64,000 nucleotides of DNA from Mauremys mutica (GCF_020497125.1 NC_059072.1:276626045-276690044); one strand, 5' to 3'; shown: positions 34,465-46,216, counted from the first letter of the stretch. Notes: a model not told the origin generated them from the letters alone. Made by a program: numbers and translations.

Positions 34465-35863
34465 AACAGTTCCTCGCCCCTACAATTCTCTGGCATTTGG
34501 ATCACCTTGGGGAAGAAAGATGAGCATTGACTCAAACGGAGGCATGCCCATTTACACCAGACAAGGATGCATAGACATACTGAGAAAGATATTAGAATCC
34601 GATTTACAGGAGTCGGAATTCTGTCACTTCACTCCAAGAGATTATCATTGGAATAAGGTCCTCTCAGGGTGAATCAATTTGACAGAATCTGACCCAAGAA
34701 CGTAAAGGTTAGGAGATCAATGAAGTGATACAGGTATTACAAAATTTGTATCTGTCTCATTCAGATTAATAATGTTGACACAACATTAATTTTAAATCAG
34801 ATGGAATGTGAATTATCTGTTAAGTCATGCTCTAAAAGAAGAGAAAGTGGTTGAAGCATCTGGCATTTCTCCTGGACTAATAACTTTAGATTCAGGCAGT
34901 AGCTCATCTTTTATTATTCTTTTGACAACTTGAATAATAAAATGTTACTTTTGACCTTTTTCATAAACAATGACAAAGAGAGAGGAGTATGGGCTATTTA
35001 GCTTTTCTTTTTAGTTGGTCCATCTCCATGATTTTAGTTGGTCAAAAATGTAAAACAATTCATGTTCTTATACGTAAGATTTTGTAGTAATATATAAAAC
35101 AATAGCAATCATTTGGGGGAAAATAAGAACAAGTTAGTCATGGTTAATGAACGTCATGAAGAAATAAATCTTGTGGATAGTGACATTTCTTTGCTTTCCT
35201 TCACCATTTTTATATTTTACGAAGTTTAATACCCATAGAAAACTATAGGTTTCAGCTATTCAGTAGTAATTTTCAAAGTAACAACTGCTGCACAGTATCA
35301 AATTGCAGTCGGAGAATATTACGCCTGAATAACTAAAGTGCTATTGAGAATTTCATTATTCTCTACGTACAAGCAATGCCTTTGCTTTAGATACAGAACA
35401 TAATTTCCCAAGCTATTTACACAGCATGTGATGAAAACAGTTCTGGGATGAATAGAGATTGTTAGAATACTCATTTAGTAACATACCATGGTGTGTAGAT
35501 TACATTAGCCATTAAAACAACTTCCTGTCCACTATGGAGAGAAATTACTTATAATTTAAAACTTGAATGTTGTTTTCTCTTAGACAAATCCACTATGACC
35601 AATTTCATGCTTGCTACAAAATTCAATGGTCAATACAGCCTGGTCCAGTTTGCAGATTCCTGCATGTTAAAATTAAGGGTAGCAAACATTCCAAGAAATA
35701 ACTTCAGTAGCACAGATTACTCCCCCACTATGCACAATGCAGAAAACAGTGAATCATCATAGCTTTTCCACCAAATCTAGAAGGGAGTCTTAGCTTCCTT
35801 GACAGTAAGAATCAAGCTCAACCTTTCACATCTGTTTTCCTGACCCCTGGGCTACTTGTGGCT
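34465..35863. other. No gene seen
   Basis: Bases 34530-34680 contain pieces typical of old short repeats (GACTCAAACGGAGGCATG, TTTACACCAGACAAGG). The rest is unassigned. Confidence 0.4.
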
Positions 35864-36060
35864 ATAGTTCAGTACTGCCAATGCTCTCAATTTTATTGTA
35901 AGACTCACAATGTTTGATGTTTAATTTAAAGCCCCAGCGGCTGGGCTCTAGTGGTTAAGTGTGAATCACAGGGTTATTTTTGTTTGTTTGTTTTTAAAGT
36001 TCCTAGCTCATGGTTGTGGGAGAAACCTTGAGAACTCAAACCCAGTGAGGCCTGAAGCCC
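35864..36060 (+). repeat. Old interspersed repeat fragment
   Basis: AGTACTGCCAATGCTCTCAA, then TAAAGCCCCAGCGGCTGGGC and GAACTCAAACCCAGTGAGGC, look like a decayed repeat common in reptiles; its class is uncertain. A stretch of ATTT units follows at 36110-36142. Confidence 0.4.
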
Positions 36061-36419
36061 AAAATCAAAACAGAAAACACAGATGGCAACTAATACACTT
36101 TTAAAAACACATTTATTTATTTATTTTATATTTTATTTTATTTAGACCTGACTCATGGTTTCTAAGAGCTTGAGCTTGGCAATGCTGCTACATGTCCCAT
36201 TGAAGGCATTACCTGAGCACTGGGGTAGGAGCACAGGAATAAGTTTGCATAGCATCTGTGTACTCCTTCTCCACCTTTCTGTATACACATATCTAGCAAC
36301 TGGACAGGAAGCCAAATGGGTGGGGGGTGGAGGGTTGGACCAGTAGCAAATGCACTTAACTGTACACACACAGAAAGGAGGAAGCAGAAAGAGCGTGAAA
36401 TATCTCAAAGGGTGTCTAA

Positions 36420-36917
36420 GGGTATCTAACACTGCAGCTGGGTGCATTCTTCCCAGTGCAGGTTGACAGACATGCACTATTTCCACTCAAGCTAATATGC
36501 TAAAAATAGCAGCATCTTTGGATAGCATAGGCAAAGGCTTGAACTAGCCACCTGAGTACATACCCAGGGGGTCCCGGTGGGATTGTCCTCAGTTGGCTAG
36601 ATAGCCTAAGCTGCTGCCCACAGTAATAAATAATTGGAGATATACCAATCTCCTAGAACTGAAAGGGACCTTGAAAGGTTATTGAGTCCAGCCCCCTGCC
36701 TTCACTAGCAGGACCAATTTTTGCCCCAGATCCCTAAGCAGCCCCCTCAAGGTTTGAGCTTACAACTCTGGGTTTAGCAGGCCAACGCTCAAACCACTGA
36801 GCTATCCCTCCCCCCTGTCCACATTGCTACTCTTAGTGCACTAGCTCAAACAGAGCTAGCATGTTTCTGTCTACCTGAGGTGGGAAACACACTCCCAGCT
36901 GCAGTGTAAGTGTACCC
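36420..36917 (+). mobile_element. Foldback MITE split by a Cry SINE
   Basis: The left end GGGTATCTAACACTGCAGCT and the right end AGCTGCAGTGTAAGTGTACCC are inverted, with TAA at 36417-36419. The AATATGCTAAAAATAGCAGC block is mirrored by the GCTACTCTTAGTGCACTAGC block. The SINE at 36630-36816 lies in the middle. Confidence 0.75.
36630..36816 (-). mobile_element. Cry-type SINE, minus strand, inside a MITE
   Basis: On the minus strand the head is GGGGGGAGGGATAGCTCAGT, then GGTTTGAGCGTTGGCC and a decayed B box. The tail reads AATAACCTTTCAAGGTCCC and ends GGTATATCTCCAATTAT. The tail type is shared with 61632-61829 and differs from 25936-26121, so two subfamilies are present. Confidence 0.9.
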
Positions 36918-36979
36918 ACAAAGTTTCCCAGTCTTCACCTCGATGGCACAGTTGATGTACCACACCTCTTGCTCAAGGC

Positions 36980-37580
36980 TATGCCTAAAAGGTTTCTAAC
37001 CATTAGAGGAGTCAAATTCTGGAACAGCCTTTCAAAGGGAGTAGTGGGGGCAAAAGACATATCTGGCTTTAAGACTAAGCTTGATAAGTTTATGGAGGGG
37101 ATGGTATGATGGGATAGCCTAATTTTTGCAATTAATTTGGCAATTGATCTTTGATTATCAGCAGGTAAGTATGCCCAGTGGTCTGTGATGGGATGTTAGA
37201 TCGGGTGGGATCTGAGTTACTACAGAGAATTCTTTCCTGGGTGCTGGCTGGTGAGTCTTGCCCACATGCTCAGGGTTTAACTGATCGCCATATTTGAGGT
37301 CAGGAAGGAATTTTCCTCCAGGACAGATTGGCAGAGGCCTTGGAGGTTTTTCACCTTCCTCTGCAGCATGGGGCACGGGCCACTTGCTGGAGGATTCTCT
37401 GCAGCTTGAGGTCTTCAAACCACAATTTGAGGACTTCAATAACTCAGACATAGGTTAGGGGTTTTTTACAGGAGTGGGTGGGTGAGATTCTGTGGTCTGC
37501 ATTGTACAGGAGGTCAAACTAGATGATCATAGTGGTCCCTTCTGACCTTAAAGTCTATGAGTCTATAAGTCTATAAGGTA
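36980..37580 (+). mobile_element. CR1 LINE 3' end, plus strand
   Basis: It starts in the C-terminal ORF2 codons (RFLTIRGVKFWNSLSKGVV, then FKTKLDKFMEGMV and a stop near 37105). About 470 bases of 3' UTR follow, ending GGTCCCTTCTGACCTTAAAG and short GTCTATAA repeats. It is 5'-truncated and the coding part is under 130 bases. Confidence 0.85.
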
Positions 37581-38687
37581 TAATCTAGCATTGTCTGTCA
37601 AAGGATGTGGTTTAATTAGGTTGCAACTTCATTAATTTAAATTAACCTGGGAATTAACCAGCAATAAATTACAGTTCAGATCAAAATTCCTTCCTTAATC
37701 ATTTCGACCTGGAGGAGGGCTACCATCATCCACCATCCTTTCACTGATGGTTCCCAGCATTTTGCTGAGACTCAGCTACTCTCTCCTTTGAACAAGGGTT
37801 AAGAGACTGAGTAATGGTGATTGTCTCCTCACTGTACCAGACATTAGGAATCTCAATCCCATTCCCCACCTTCTTTGGGTGATACCTTCCACTGATCCAC
37901 TTCCTATTCAAGTTCATATGGGAATGAGTATCTTTACTGGACATCTGCCACCAGCAGTTAGCTTGGTTGCTTCCCACACTCCAAGCCAGGCTCCCAGATG
38001 GGTGACAATTCCCTCCTTAACACCCAAAAATATATCTGCTCCCCACTCAGAGAGATTTACTGTATAGTTCATGAATAACTAAAGTTATCATACATGATTT
38101 TTTGTGGTAGGTAATTACTGATCCTTCTCATTCCCAATGGTTCACACATCTTCTGGCCTAGTTCACCTGTAGCGGTCTGGCAGCTCCTTACCAAATGCTC
38201 CATTTAAACATTTCAGACCAATTTACCTTGGAAAAAGGTCCTAAACCTCCTCTAACTGTATGCTTTCATGATTGTCAATCCCCTAACAAATTTACATTGA
38301 TTTTTCAGCCCGGTGTAAAATAAGAACTCCAGGCAGATGCTTCCTGGTTGCCAAAGAGTATAAATTGGTCCCTGAGCATACTTCTCTTTTGATGCCAACT
38401 CCAATTTCCCTTCAGTAAAATTCAGAATAACTTCACCACAGAGGCATATTTGTGGATCACCAGGGAAATTGGCAAACCACCTGTGGGTCTGATGCCCAGA
38501 GATCCAAACTTTGGCTCTCATGACCTGTTCCCTCGATCCCAATAATGTGTCTTTCCATTCATGCCAGCACAGCATTGCCTCTCCACTGAGGCCCAGCACT
38601 GACCTGCCAGGGGTAGTTGGCCACCTTCCTGTCGGCCAGAAGCACAATATTGTCTGCATTTATAGTCCTCCAATTACACTAGGGTGA

Positions 38688-38802
38688 CCAGATGTCTCAA
38701 TTTTAAAGGGACAGTCCTGATATTCAGGGCTCTGTCTTATGGGCAACTATTACCCTCCACCCTCACCCCTTTTTTCACACTTGCTATCTGGTCACCCTAC
38801 AT
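38688..38802 (+). mobile_element. Short hAT-like MITE (CTAGGGTGACCAGAT ends)
   Basis: The left end ACTAGGGTGACCAGAT near 38678-38693 and the right end ATCTGGTCACCCTAC near 38786-38800 are inverted, around a GGGACAGTCCTGAT core. The left TIR starts at about 38680. It is directly abutted by the next hAT copy. Confidence 0.75.
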
Positions 38803-39135
38803 CAGGGATCGGTAACCTTGGCACTCAGCTCGCCAGGGTAAGCACCCTGGTGTGCCGGGCCGGTTTGTTTACCTGCCAGTCCACAGGTTCGGCTGATCAC
38901 GGCTCCCACTGGCCATGGTTCACCACTCCAGGCCAATGGGGGCTGCACGAAGTGGCGGCCAGCACATCCCTTGGCCTGCGCTGCTTCCCGCAGTCCCCAT
39001 TGGCCTGGACCAGCGTACCTCAGCCAGTGGGAGCTGCAATCAGCCGAACCTGCGGACGCAGCAGGTAAACAAACTGGCCCAGCCCACCAGGGTGCTTACC
39101 CTGGTGGGCCGCATGCCAAAGGTTGCCGATCCCTG
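38803..39135 (+). mobile_element. Foldback hAT MITE inserted into the end of another MITE
   Basis: Perfect 8-bp duplication CCCTACAT at 38795-38802 and 39136-39143. The target includes the last bases of the MITE at 38688, so this copy came later. The ends CAGGGATCGGTAACC and GGTTGCCGATCCCTG are inverted and the body is CpG-rich and palindromic. Same family as 29525. Confidence 0.9.
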
Positions 39136-39496
39136 CCCTACATTATGACACAGTGACAAGATCTTGAAGGAAGAGTTAATTACTCTCACCAACATGGACA
39201 TCCATGCCCTTGTATGCACTTGGATGCTACCAAAGATAGGCATGATCCATTGGACTCACATCCCCAGCATAGCTTGGAACAGAACAATTCCATTCCGCCC
39301 CCCAAATGGGATACCAGTTCAGCAGGGGAACCTCAATGGTGCACATATTTGACATTGCCAAAGTACTTTCTATATCTTCCTTTGCTGAATCCCTTATTAG
39401 CCCTGATGGAGCTCATTTATCCAATGGCCATGACATCACCCCTGTCCTCCAGTAGATTTGAGTAAATTCCTCCACACCCCTAATGTACATGTAAAT

Positions 39497-39660
39497 ATTT
39501 ATATGCTCATAGATTTTAGGGCTGAGAAAGGACTACTTAATCCATCCCATGTATCACTGCAGGATAATGTTCCTAATCCTACTGAATCCCAGTTAATTCT
39601 GTTTAGTTTTGCTTTGAGTACTTCAAAAATCTGCTTCTGCAGTCTTCCTGAATGCAAAGG
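39497..39660 (-). repeat. Possible decayed CR1 tail, minus strand
   Basis: TCATAGATTTTAGGGCTGAG and GCACTGCAGGATAATG-type blocks resemble a CR1 3' UTR read in antisense. Weak. Confidence 0.3.
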
Positions 39661-39699
39661 TCCCACTGAACTCAGGCATTGTCTACATACAACAATCAG

Positions 39700-39959
39700 T
39701 CTTCCTAGTGAGTACAAATATTTGTATTACAAAATAAATATAAAGTGAGCCCTGTACACTTTGTATTCTGTGTTGTAATTGAAATCAATATATTTGAAAA
39801 TGTAGAAATACATCCAAAAATATTTAATAAATTTCACTTGGTATTCTATCGTTTAACAGTGCAATTAAAACTGTGATTAATTGTGATTAATTTTTTAAAA
39901 TCACAATTATTTTTCTTAAATTAATCATGTGAGTTAACTGTGATGAATCAACAGCCCTA
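39700..39959 (-). mobile_element. A/T-rich DNA transposon fragment (TAGGGCTG end)
   Basis: On the minus strand it begins TAGGGCTGTTGATTCATCAC, then GTTAACTCACATGATTAA and repeated TTAATCACAATTAA palindromes. The ATTCTGTGTTGTAATTGAAA block lies in its body. This is a common reptile repeat with a hAT-like terminus; the other end is missing. Confidence 0.6.
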
Positions 39960-40678
39960 ATATATATTACACACACAACCACACACCATAAAATAACAAT
40001 GATATGGATAATACCTCATTGTGTAAAGATGAGTAATAATTTTCAATGTCCTATGCATAGAACTGCTTAAACATTCCATCAGTTGTCATTCTTTAAGCCA
40101 AATCAATTTCATATTTATGTGCAATTTATTTTCTGCTATGAAGCCTTATTCCCTACTGACCTGCGCTTTTATCAGTCATTTAAACCTGTGCAAAATTGGG
40201 TGTAATGCTACTTTTTGTAATTTGGTGACATTTTATAGCCACTTTGCATAGGTGTAAAATGATTACACAAAATGCTGAGCAGTGGAGAATAAGTCTTCTA
40301 CTTTTTTCTGCCATTATGAAACATTCAACTACATAGTTATAACAGATATCTTATAACTAAGATAGATATAGAATTGCATTAGTACCCTTTCCAACTTGAG
40401 ATTTGACATTAATTATGGAGCTGACTTTCCCCTAAAATATCATATGAGTTTTTCAAAGATGTTAAAAGCTGCATTTAGATTTAATTTCTTCAGTAAAATT
40501 GAGAGTAACTTAATTGATTTCAGTGAAAGTACTGTCTAACTCACAGTGAAATTAGGTCTCCTGGACAATTTATATATATATATATATATATATATGTATA
40601 AAAAGAAGCAGATACACTGGTTAGGGGACAGGGCTAGGAATCAGGAGCAGAGGGTTCTTTTCTCATCTGCCACTTTCT
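39960..40678. other. No gene seen; one TA microsatellite
   Basis: A TA dinucleotide run of about 12 units occupies 40571-40597. The rest is A/T-rich and unassigned. Confidence 0.45.
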
Positions 40679-40890
40679 TAGAACATAAGAATGGCCATAC
40701 CAGGTCAGACCAAAGGTCCATCTAGCCCAGTATCCTGTCTTCTGACAGTGGCCAATGCCAGAGGGAATGAACAGAACAGGTAATTCATAAATGATCCATC
40801 CGCTGCCACCCATTCCCAGATTCTGGCAAACAGAAGCTAGGATCACCATCCATGCCCATCCTGGCTAATAGCCATTGATGGACCTTGGGT
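40679..40890 (-). mobile_element. CR1 LINE 3' tail, minus strand
   Basis: It begins with AGAACATAAGAATGGCCATA, the antisense of the tail closing the CR1 at 9295-10630, and continues through CAAAGGTCCATCTAGCCCAG and ATAGCCATTGATGGACCTT. Noncoding 3' fragment. Confidence 0.85.
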
Positions 40891-42414
40891 GAGTTAGAGA
40901 TTTTGGAGGGGTAAAATAAAAGTTACTTAAATCAGTGCATGAGAGCTAGGAGTCATATGGTAAGATTAAGTAAATCTGATCATACTGATGGCTCTCTGCA
41001 TAATTGGTATCAGGGACAAAGTTTTGCTTTTGTCTACAAGACTAGAAATACAACATAAAACTCAGAAGTTCTCTGTGTGTGGGTTTTTGTTTTTTAAAGA
41101 ACAACTACTATCCAGGTTGGTAAAAGGATTCTTTATATCCAGCATTAGTAAGTAATAAAGACAATGTACTGTGCATTTGAATACTGTATTAAAATGGAGT
41201 TTGAATTATATGTGTAGAAAGTTTAAAAGGTGTAGGGAAACCACTTCCAGTGAGGAATATCTCTATTTTTTGTCACAAACAGTTCAGTGAACAGTCACAG
41301 AAAGATGTAGTTTCTCATTTTAATCATTCTGAATCAACTAATGGAGCCATATATTGACTCTTAGCCTTTTCAAGCTAATTATGCACTCTAGATATTAACA
41401 CAGTGTTCAATAACTTTCATACTTTTCATGTTCTGCATTATGTGATCTCATTCTCTTGGTAGAGTCCAAGGGGTTACATATTCAGTTTAACATCTTTTCA
41501 GTGGGTAATCAAATTCTACTGATCTTTGTACTTTATGGAATTTATTATTTCTGAAGGCTGCAAGAGCACACATAACAGCATTTATTTTTAAAGCGGCTAT
41601 ACCAGATGACCTCCCTTTCTTCATTCAAATCCTACCAAAAATTAAGGCAAAATCGCAGTTACTTACAGTAACTAGCGATTCTTCGAGATGTGTGGTCACT
41701 ATCTATATTCCATATATGTGTATGCATGTACATCATTACCTCTAACTAAAATGGACTACATTTGGAAACAGAACAGTTTCCCAAACTCACACTAAATTTG
41801 CTGTTCACTGTCAGCTGCCTAGACACAGGAAGAATGATTGCAGGATGGCAAATTCCCAACTACTCAAAGGAAAACAAGAATACCCATAGCAAATCTCTGT
41901 GACTTAACTGATAAAATAACCATTACAGCTGTATTCTAAAGTTTGAAGTGCAAATTCATTATTTTTAACTTCCAGTGATGTGGGGTAGGGAAACACACCT
42001 CAAACTCTGAGGAAAAAAACACTCTTGGTCCTACACAAATACTTTTCTTCAATGAGACTAATGACAAATGCTCACCCTCCTAAAGGTTGCTCAAATGCCA
42101 TACAGAATAAGGCATTAAACAAAGTAGGTAGTCTGTGTGGCATTTGACCCAGATTAATTAGCAGTGACCCTGCCTATTTTGCTGCTGTAACTGCAAGATA
42201 AGTGTTAGAGGAACTCATTAATATTTTGGAAGCATCATAATAGTCAGAGGAAATGATGGAGCTCTCGTTTTGCCTGAGGGCATTTGAATCTTTGCAGTGA
42301 TTGGTTAATGATGCTGCTTGCAGAGAAGAAATGGAGATGGCATCCCCATCAGCTTGCTAACTAGTAAATTAATACATATACAATGGAAGTAGTGGATAGC
42401 TACAGGCCCTTCCC
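40891..42414. other. No gene seen; one repeat fragment
   Basis: Bases 41660-41830 (GCAGTTACTTACAGTAACTA, GATTCTTCGAGATGTGTGGT) are a fragment of a widespread vertebrate repeat whose class I cannot fix. The remainder is unassigned. Confidence 0.45.
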
Positions 42415-42470
42415 TCTCCAGCATCTCTGTACATCTCCCAAGCACAACCCCTACACTCCTTCATAAGGAG

Positions 42471-43090
42471 ATGGACTCGGGACCCTCTGTCTACTTGTAC
42501 ATTAAGAGGCCCTTCCTGGCACACACACAGAGTAGTATACTGGTATGTTGCAACCCCAGAAGTGGTGCAGCAGCATGTGGGGGTTCCATGACCACCACTC
42601 CCAAGAGAAGGAAGCGGGTGGTGCTGGTCAGGGACTCCCTCCTAAGGGGGACGGAGTCATCCATCCGCCAACCAGAATGGGAAACTCGAGAATTGTGCTG
42701 CTTGCCTGGAGCTAGAATCCAGGATGTGACAGAGTGTCTGCCAAGACCGATCAAGACCTCAGACCGCTACCCGTTCCTAGTTCTCCATGTGGGCACCATT
42801 GATATTGCCAAGAATGACCTTGAATGGATCACTGCAGACTACGTAGCTGTGGGAAGAAGGATAAAGGAGTTTGAGGCGCAAGTCGTATTCTTGTCCATCC
42901 TCCCTGTTGAAGGAAAAGGCCCAGGTAGGGACAGTCAAATTGTGGAGGTGAATGAATGGTTACGCAGGTGGTGTCGGAGAGAGGACTTTGGATTATTTGA
43001 CCATGGGATTGCTAAGAAGAGATGAGATCCACCTAACAAAGAGAGGGAAGAGCATCTTCGCAGGCAGGCTTGCTAACCTAGTGAGGAGGA
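42471..43090 (+). pseudogene. CR1 ORF1 SGNH esterase remnant
   Basis: An open frame of 184 codons (42471-43025) contains the SGNH blocks: VVLVRDSLLRGTE (block I, residues 50-62; the Gly before Asp55-Ser56 is Arg54) and LHVGTIDIAK (block III, Asn replaced by Ile110). VFLSILPVEGKGPGRD follows. Block V (DEIHLTKRGKS, with the catalytic Asp and His) lies just downstream around 43025-43055 in another frame, so a frameshift near 43010 cut it off. Two of four signature residues are altered, so it should have no esterase activity. In intact elements this domain is fused behind the RNA-binding part of ORF1. Confidence 0.8.
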
Positions 43091-43199
43091 CTTTAAACTA
43101 GGTTTGCCGGGGGATGGGGACCTAAGCCCAGAGATAAGTGGGGAAGTAGGATATGGGGAGGAAACACAAGGAGGAGGTTACAAGACAGGAAGCCTCCTG

Positions 43200-45960
43200 A
43201 TTCATATTGAGAAAGTAGGGCAATCGGCTAGTTATCTTAGGTGCATATACACGAACACAAGATGCCTGGGAAACAAGCAGGAATAATTGGAAGTCCTGGC
43301 ACAATCAAGGAACTATGATGTGATTGGAACAACAGAAACTTGGTGCGGCAGTTCACATGAGTGGAGCACTGTCATGGATGGGTATAAACTGTTCAGGAAG
43401 GACAGGTATTGGAGGAAAGGTGGAGGAGTTGCATTGTATGTAAGAGAGCAGTATGATTGCTCAAAGATCCAGTATGAAACTGGAGAAAAGCCTCTTGAGA
43501 GTTTCTGAGTTAAGTTTAGAGGAGAGCGCAACAAGGGTGATGTCATGGTAGGCGTGTGCCATAGCCTGCCGGATCAGAAGAATGAGGTAGACAAGACTTT
43601 CTTTGGATAACTAACTGAAGTTTCCAGATCACAGACCCTGGTTCTAATGGGGGACTTCAATCACCTTGACATCTGCTGGGAGAGCAATACAGCAATGCAC
43701 AGAAAATCCAGGAAGTTTTAGGAGAGCGTTGGAGACAACTTCCTGGTACAAGTGCTGGAGGAACTGACTCTTGACCTGCTGCTTACTTACAAAAAGGGAT
43801 GAATAGGTAGGAGAAGTAGAAGTGGGTGGCAACCTAGGCAGCAGTGACCATGAGATGGCTGGGTTCAGGATTCTGACAAAAGAAAGAAGGGAGAGTAGCA
43901 AAATATGGACCCTGGACTTCAGAAAGGCAGACTTAGACTCTCTTAGGGAACTGATGGGCAGGACTCTCCTAGAGGCTAATATGAGGTGGAAAGGAGCCCA
44001 AGAGAGATGGTTGTATTTTAAAGAAGCCTTATTGAGGATGCCGGAACAAACCATCCCAATTTGCAGAAAGAAAAGCAAATATGGCAGGTGACCAGCTTGG
44101 CTTAACAGTGAAAAGCTTTCAGTGAGCTTAAACTCAAAAAGGAAGCTTACAAGAAGTGGAAATTTGGACAGATGACTAGGGAGGAGTATAAAAATATTGC
44201 ACAAGCATGCAGGGGTGTAATTAGGAAGGCAAAGGATCAACTGGAGTTGCATTTAGCAAGGGATGTAAAGGGTAAAAAGAAGGGTTTCTACAGGTATGTT
44301 AGCAACAAGAAGAAGGCCAGGGAAAGTGTGGGACCCTTACTAAATGGGGGAGGAAATATAGTGACAGATGATGTGGAAAAAGCTGAAGTACTCAATGTTT
44401 TTTTTGCGTCCATCTTAACAGACAAAGTCAGCTCCCAGACTCTTGCACTGGGCAACACAATATGGGGAGGAGGTGAGCAGCCCTCAGTGGTGAAAGAACA
44501 GGTTAAGGACTATTTAGAAAAACTGGACATGCACAAGTCCATGGGTCCAGATCTAATGCAGCCAAGGGTGCTGAGGGAGTTGGCTGATGTGATTGCAGAG
44601 TCATTGGCCATTATCTTTGAAAATTCATGGTGACTGGGGGAGGTCCCAGACAATTGAAAAAAGGCAAATATAGTGCCCATATTTTAAAAAGGGAAGAAAA
44701 AGAACCCGGGGGACTACACACCAGTCAGCCTCACTTCAATCCCTGGCAAAGGACCTCAAGGAATCCATTTTGAAGCACTTGGAGGAGAGGAAGGAAAAGT
44801 CAACATGGATTCACCAAGGGCAAGTCATGCCTGACCAACCTGATTGCTTTCTATGATGAGATAACTGGCTCTGAGGATATGGGGAAAATGGTGTATGTGG
44901 TATGTCTTGATATTAGCAAAGCTTTTGATACCGTCTCCCACAGTATTCTTGCCAGCAAGTTAAAGAAGTATGGATTGGACGAATGGACTGTAAGGTGTAT
45001 AAAAAGCTGGCTAGATTGTCAGACTCAACGGGTAGTGATCAACGGCTCGATGTCTAGTTGGCATCTGGTATCAAGCGGAGTGCCCCAGGGGTGAGTCCTG
45101 GGGCTGATTTTGTTCAACATCTTTATTAATGATCTGGATGATGGGATGAATGGCACCCTCAGCAAGTTTGCAGATGACACTAAGCTGGGGGGAGAGATAG
45201 ATACGCTGGAGGGTAGGGATAAGGTCCAGCGTGACCTAGACAAATTGGAGGATTGGGCCAAAATAAATCTGATGAGGTTCAACAAAGACAAGTGCAGAGT
45301 CTTGCACTTAGGAAGGAAGAATCCCATGCACCGCTACACGCTGGAGAGCAACTGGCTAAGCAGCAGTTCTGAAGAAAAGGACCTGGGGATTACAGTGGAC
45401 TAGAAGCTGGATATGAGTCAGCAGTGTGCCCTCGTTGCCAAGAAGGCCAATGGCATATTGTGCTTTATTAGTAGGAGCATTGCCAGCAGATCGAGGGAAG
45501 TGATTATTCCCCTCTATTCGGCACTGGTGAGGCCACACCTGGAGTATTGAATCCAGTTTTGGTCCACTACAGAAGGGATGTGGACAAATTGGAGGGAGTC
45601 CAGCAGAGGGCAACAAAAATGATTAGGGGACTGGGGCACATGACTGTGAGGAGAGGCTGAGGGAACTGGAGTTATTTAGTCTGCAGAAGAGAAGAGGGAG
45701 GGGGGATTTGATAGCAGCCTTCAACTACCTGAAAAGGGAGGGAGGTCCAAAGAGGATGGATCTAGACTGTTCTCAGTGGTGGCAGATGACAGAACAAGAA
45801 ACAATGGTCTCAAGTTGCAGTGGGGAGGTCTAGGTTGGATATTAGGAAACACTATTTCTCTAGGAGGGTGGTGAAGCATTGGAATGGGTTACCTAGGGAG
45901 CTGGTGAAATATTCATCCTTAGAGATTTTTAAGGCCTGACTTGACAAAACTCTGGCTGGG
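43200..45960 (+). pseudogene. CR1 ORF2 endonuclease-reverse transcriptase, disrupted
   Basis: The AP-endonuclease part shows YDVIGTTETWCGSSHEW near 43313-43365 (active-site Glu kept), GGGVALYVRE near 43423-43450, [10 protein letters not shown] near 43650-43680 and SSDHEMAGF near 43843 (catalytic Asp-His). The connector runs to about 44270. The RT part holds [15 protein letters not shown] near 44540, DISKAFDTVSHSILASKL near 44905 and an intact FADD box at 45167-45178. At least eight stops or frameshifts, including after SGVPQG (45094) and near 45400, break the frame. Catalytic residues are mostly kept, so decay is by interruptions. Confidence 0.85.
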
Positions 45961-46001
45961 ATTGTTTACTTGGTGTTGGTCCTGATCGCTATACATTAAA
46001 G

Positions 46002-46216
46002 CAGGGGTCGGCAACCTCTGGCACGCGGCTCGCCAGGGTAAGCACCCTGGCGGGCCGGGCCAGTTTGTTTATCTGCCGCGTCGGCAGGTTCAGCCAATCG
46101 TGGCTCCCACTGGCTGCGGTTCACCGTCCCAGGCCAATGGGGGTGGCGGGAAGCGCCACGGGCCGAGGGATGTGATGGCCGTAGCTTCCCACCACTCCCA
46201 TTGGCCTGAGACAGCT
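46002..46216 (+). mobile_element. Foldback hAT MITE, right half missing
   Basis: It begins CAGGGGTCGGCAACCTCTGG, and continues through CGCCAGGGTAAGCACCCTGG to CCCATTGGCCTGAGACAGC, where homology with 29525 and 38803 stops. An A-rich stretch follows (46217-46225). No target duplication is detectable. Confidence 0.8.

Larger units (their letters stand above)
37680..39480 (-). pseudogene. Unidentified degraded coding region, minus strand, split by two MITEs
   Basis: Several minus-strand segments read as protein rather than chance. The longest, 38252-38659, is 135 codons from an ATG and carries LGSREQVMRAKVWISGHQTH, an N-F-T-E glycosylation sequon and LWQPGSICLEFLFYTG. Downstream, 37741-37977 gives NCWWQMSSKDTHSHMNLNRK and IPNVWYSEETITITQSL in one frame. 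Upstream, 39150-39470 gives PLLNWYPIWGAEWNCS after one stop. They are separated by stops, frameshifts and the MITEs at 38688 and 38803. Trp, Cys and sequons suggest a secreted or membrane glycoprotein, perhaps an old retroviral envelope or a host pseudogene. I do not recognise a family. Confidence 0.35.
42415..45990 (+). mobile_element. CR1 LINE, longest copy, 5' part incomplete and 3' tail lost
   Basis: The order is SGNH esterase end of ORF1 (42471-43090), AP-type endonuclease (about 43200-44090), reverse transcriptase (about 44170-45660) and the C-terminal region to about 45960. It is a different subfamily from 11345. The zinc-finger and coiled-coil part of ORF1 is absent and the 3' UTR stops near 45990, just before a hAT fragment. 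Many stops and frameshifts indicate an old copy. Confidence 0.85.

Noticed and set aside
43644..44252. 202-residue minus-strand ORF
   Set aside because: Antisense of the CR1 endonuclease-RT region, Leu/Ser-rich as expected of such shadows.
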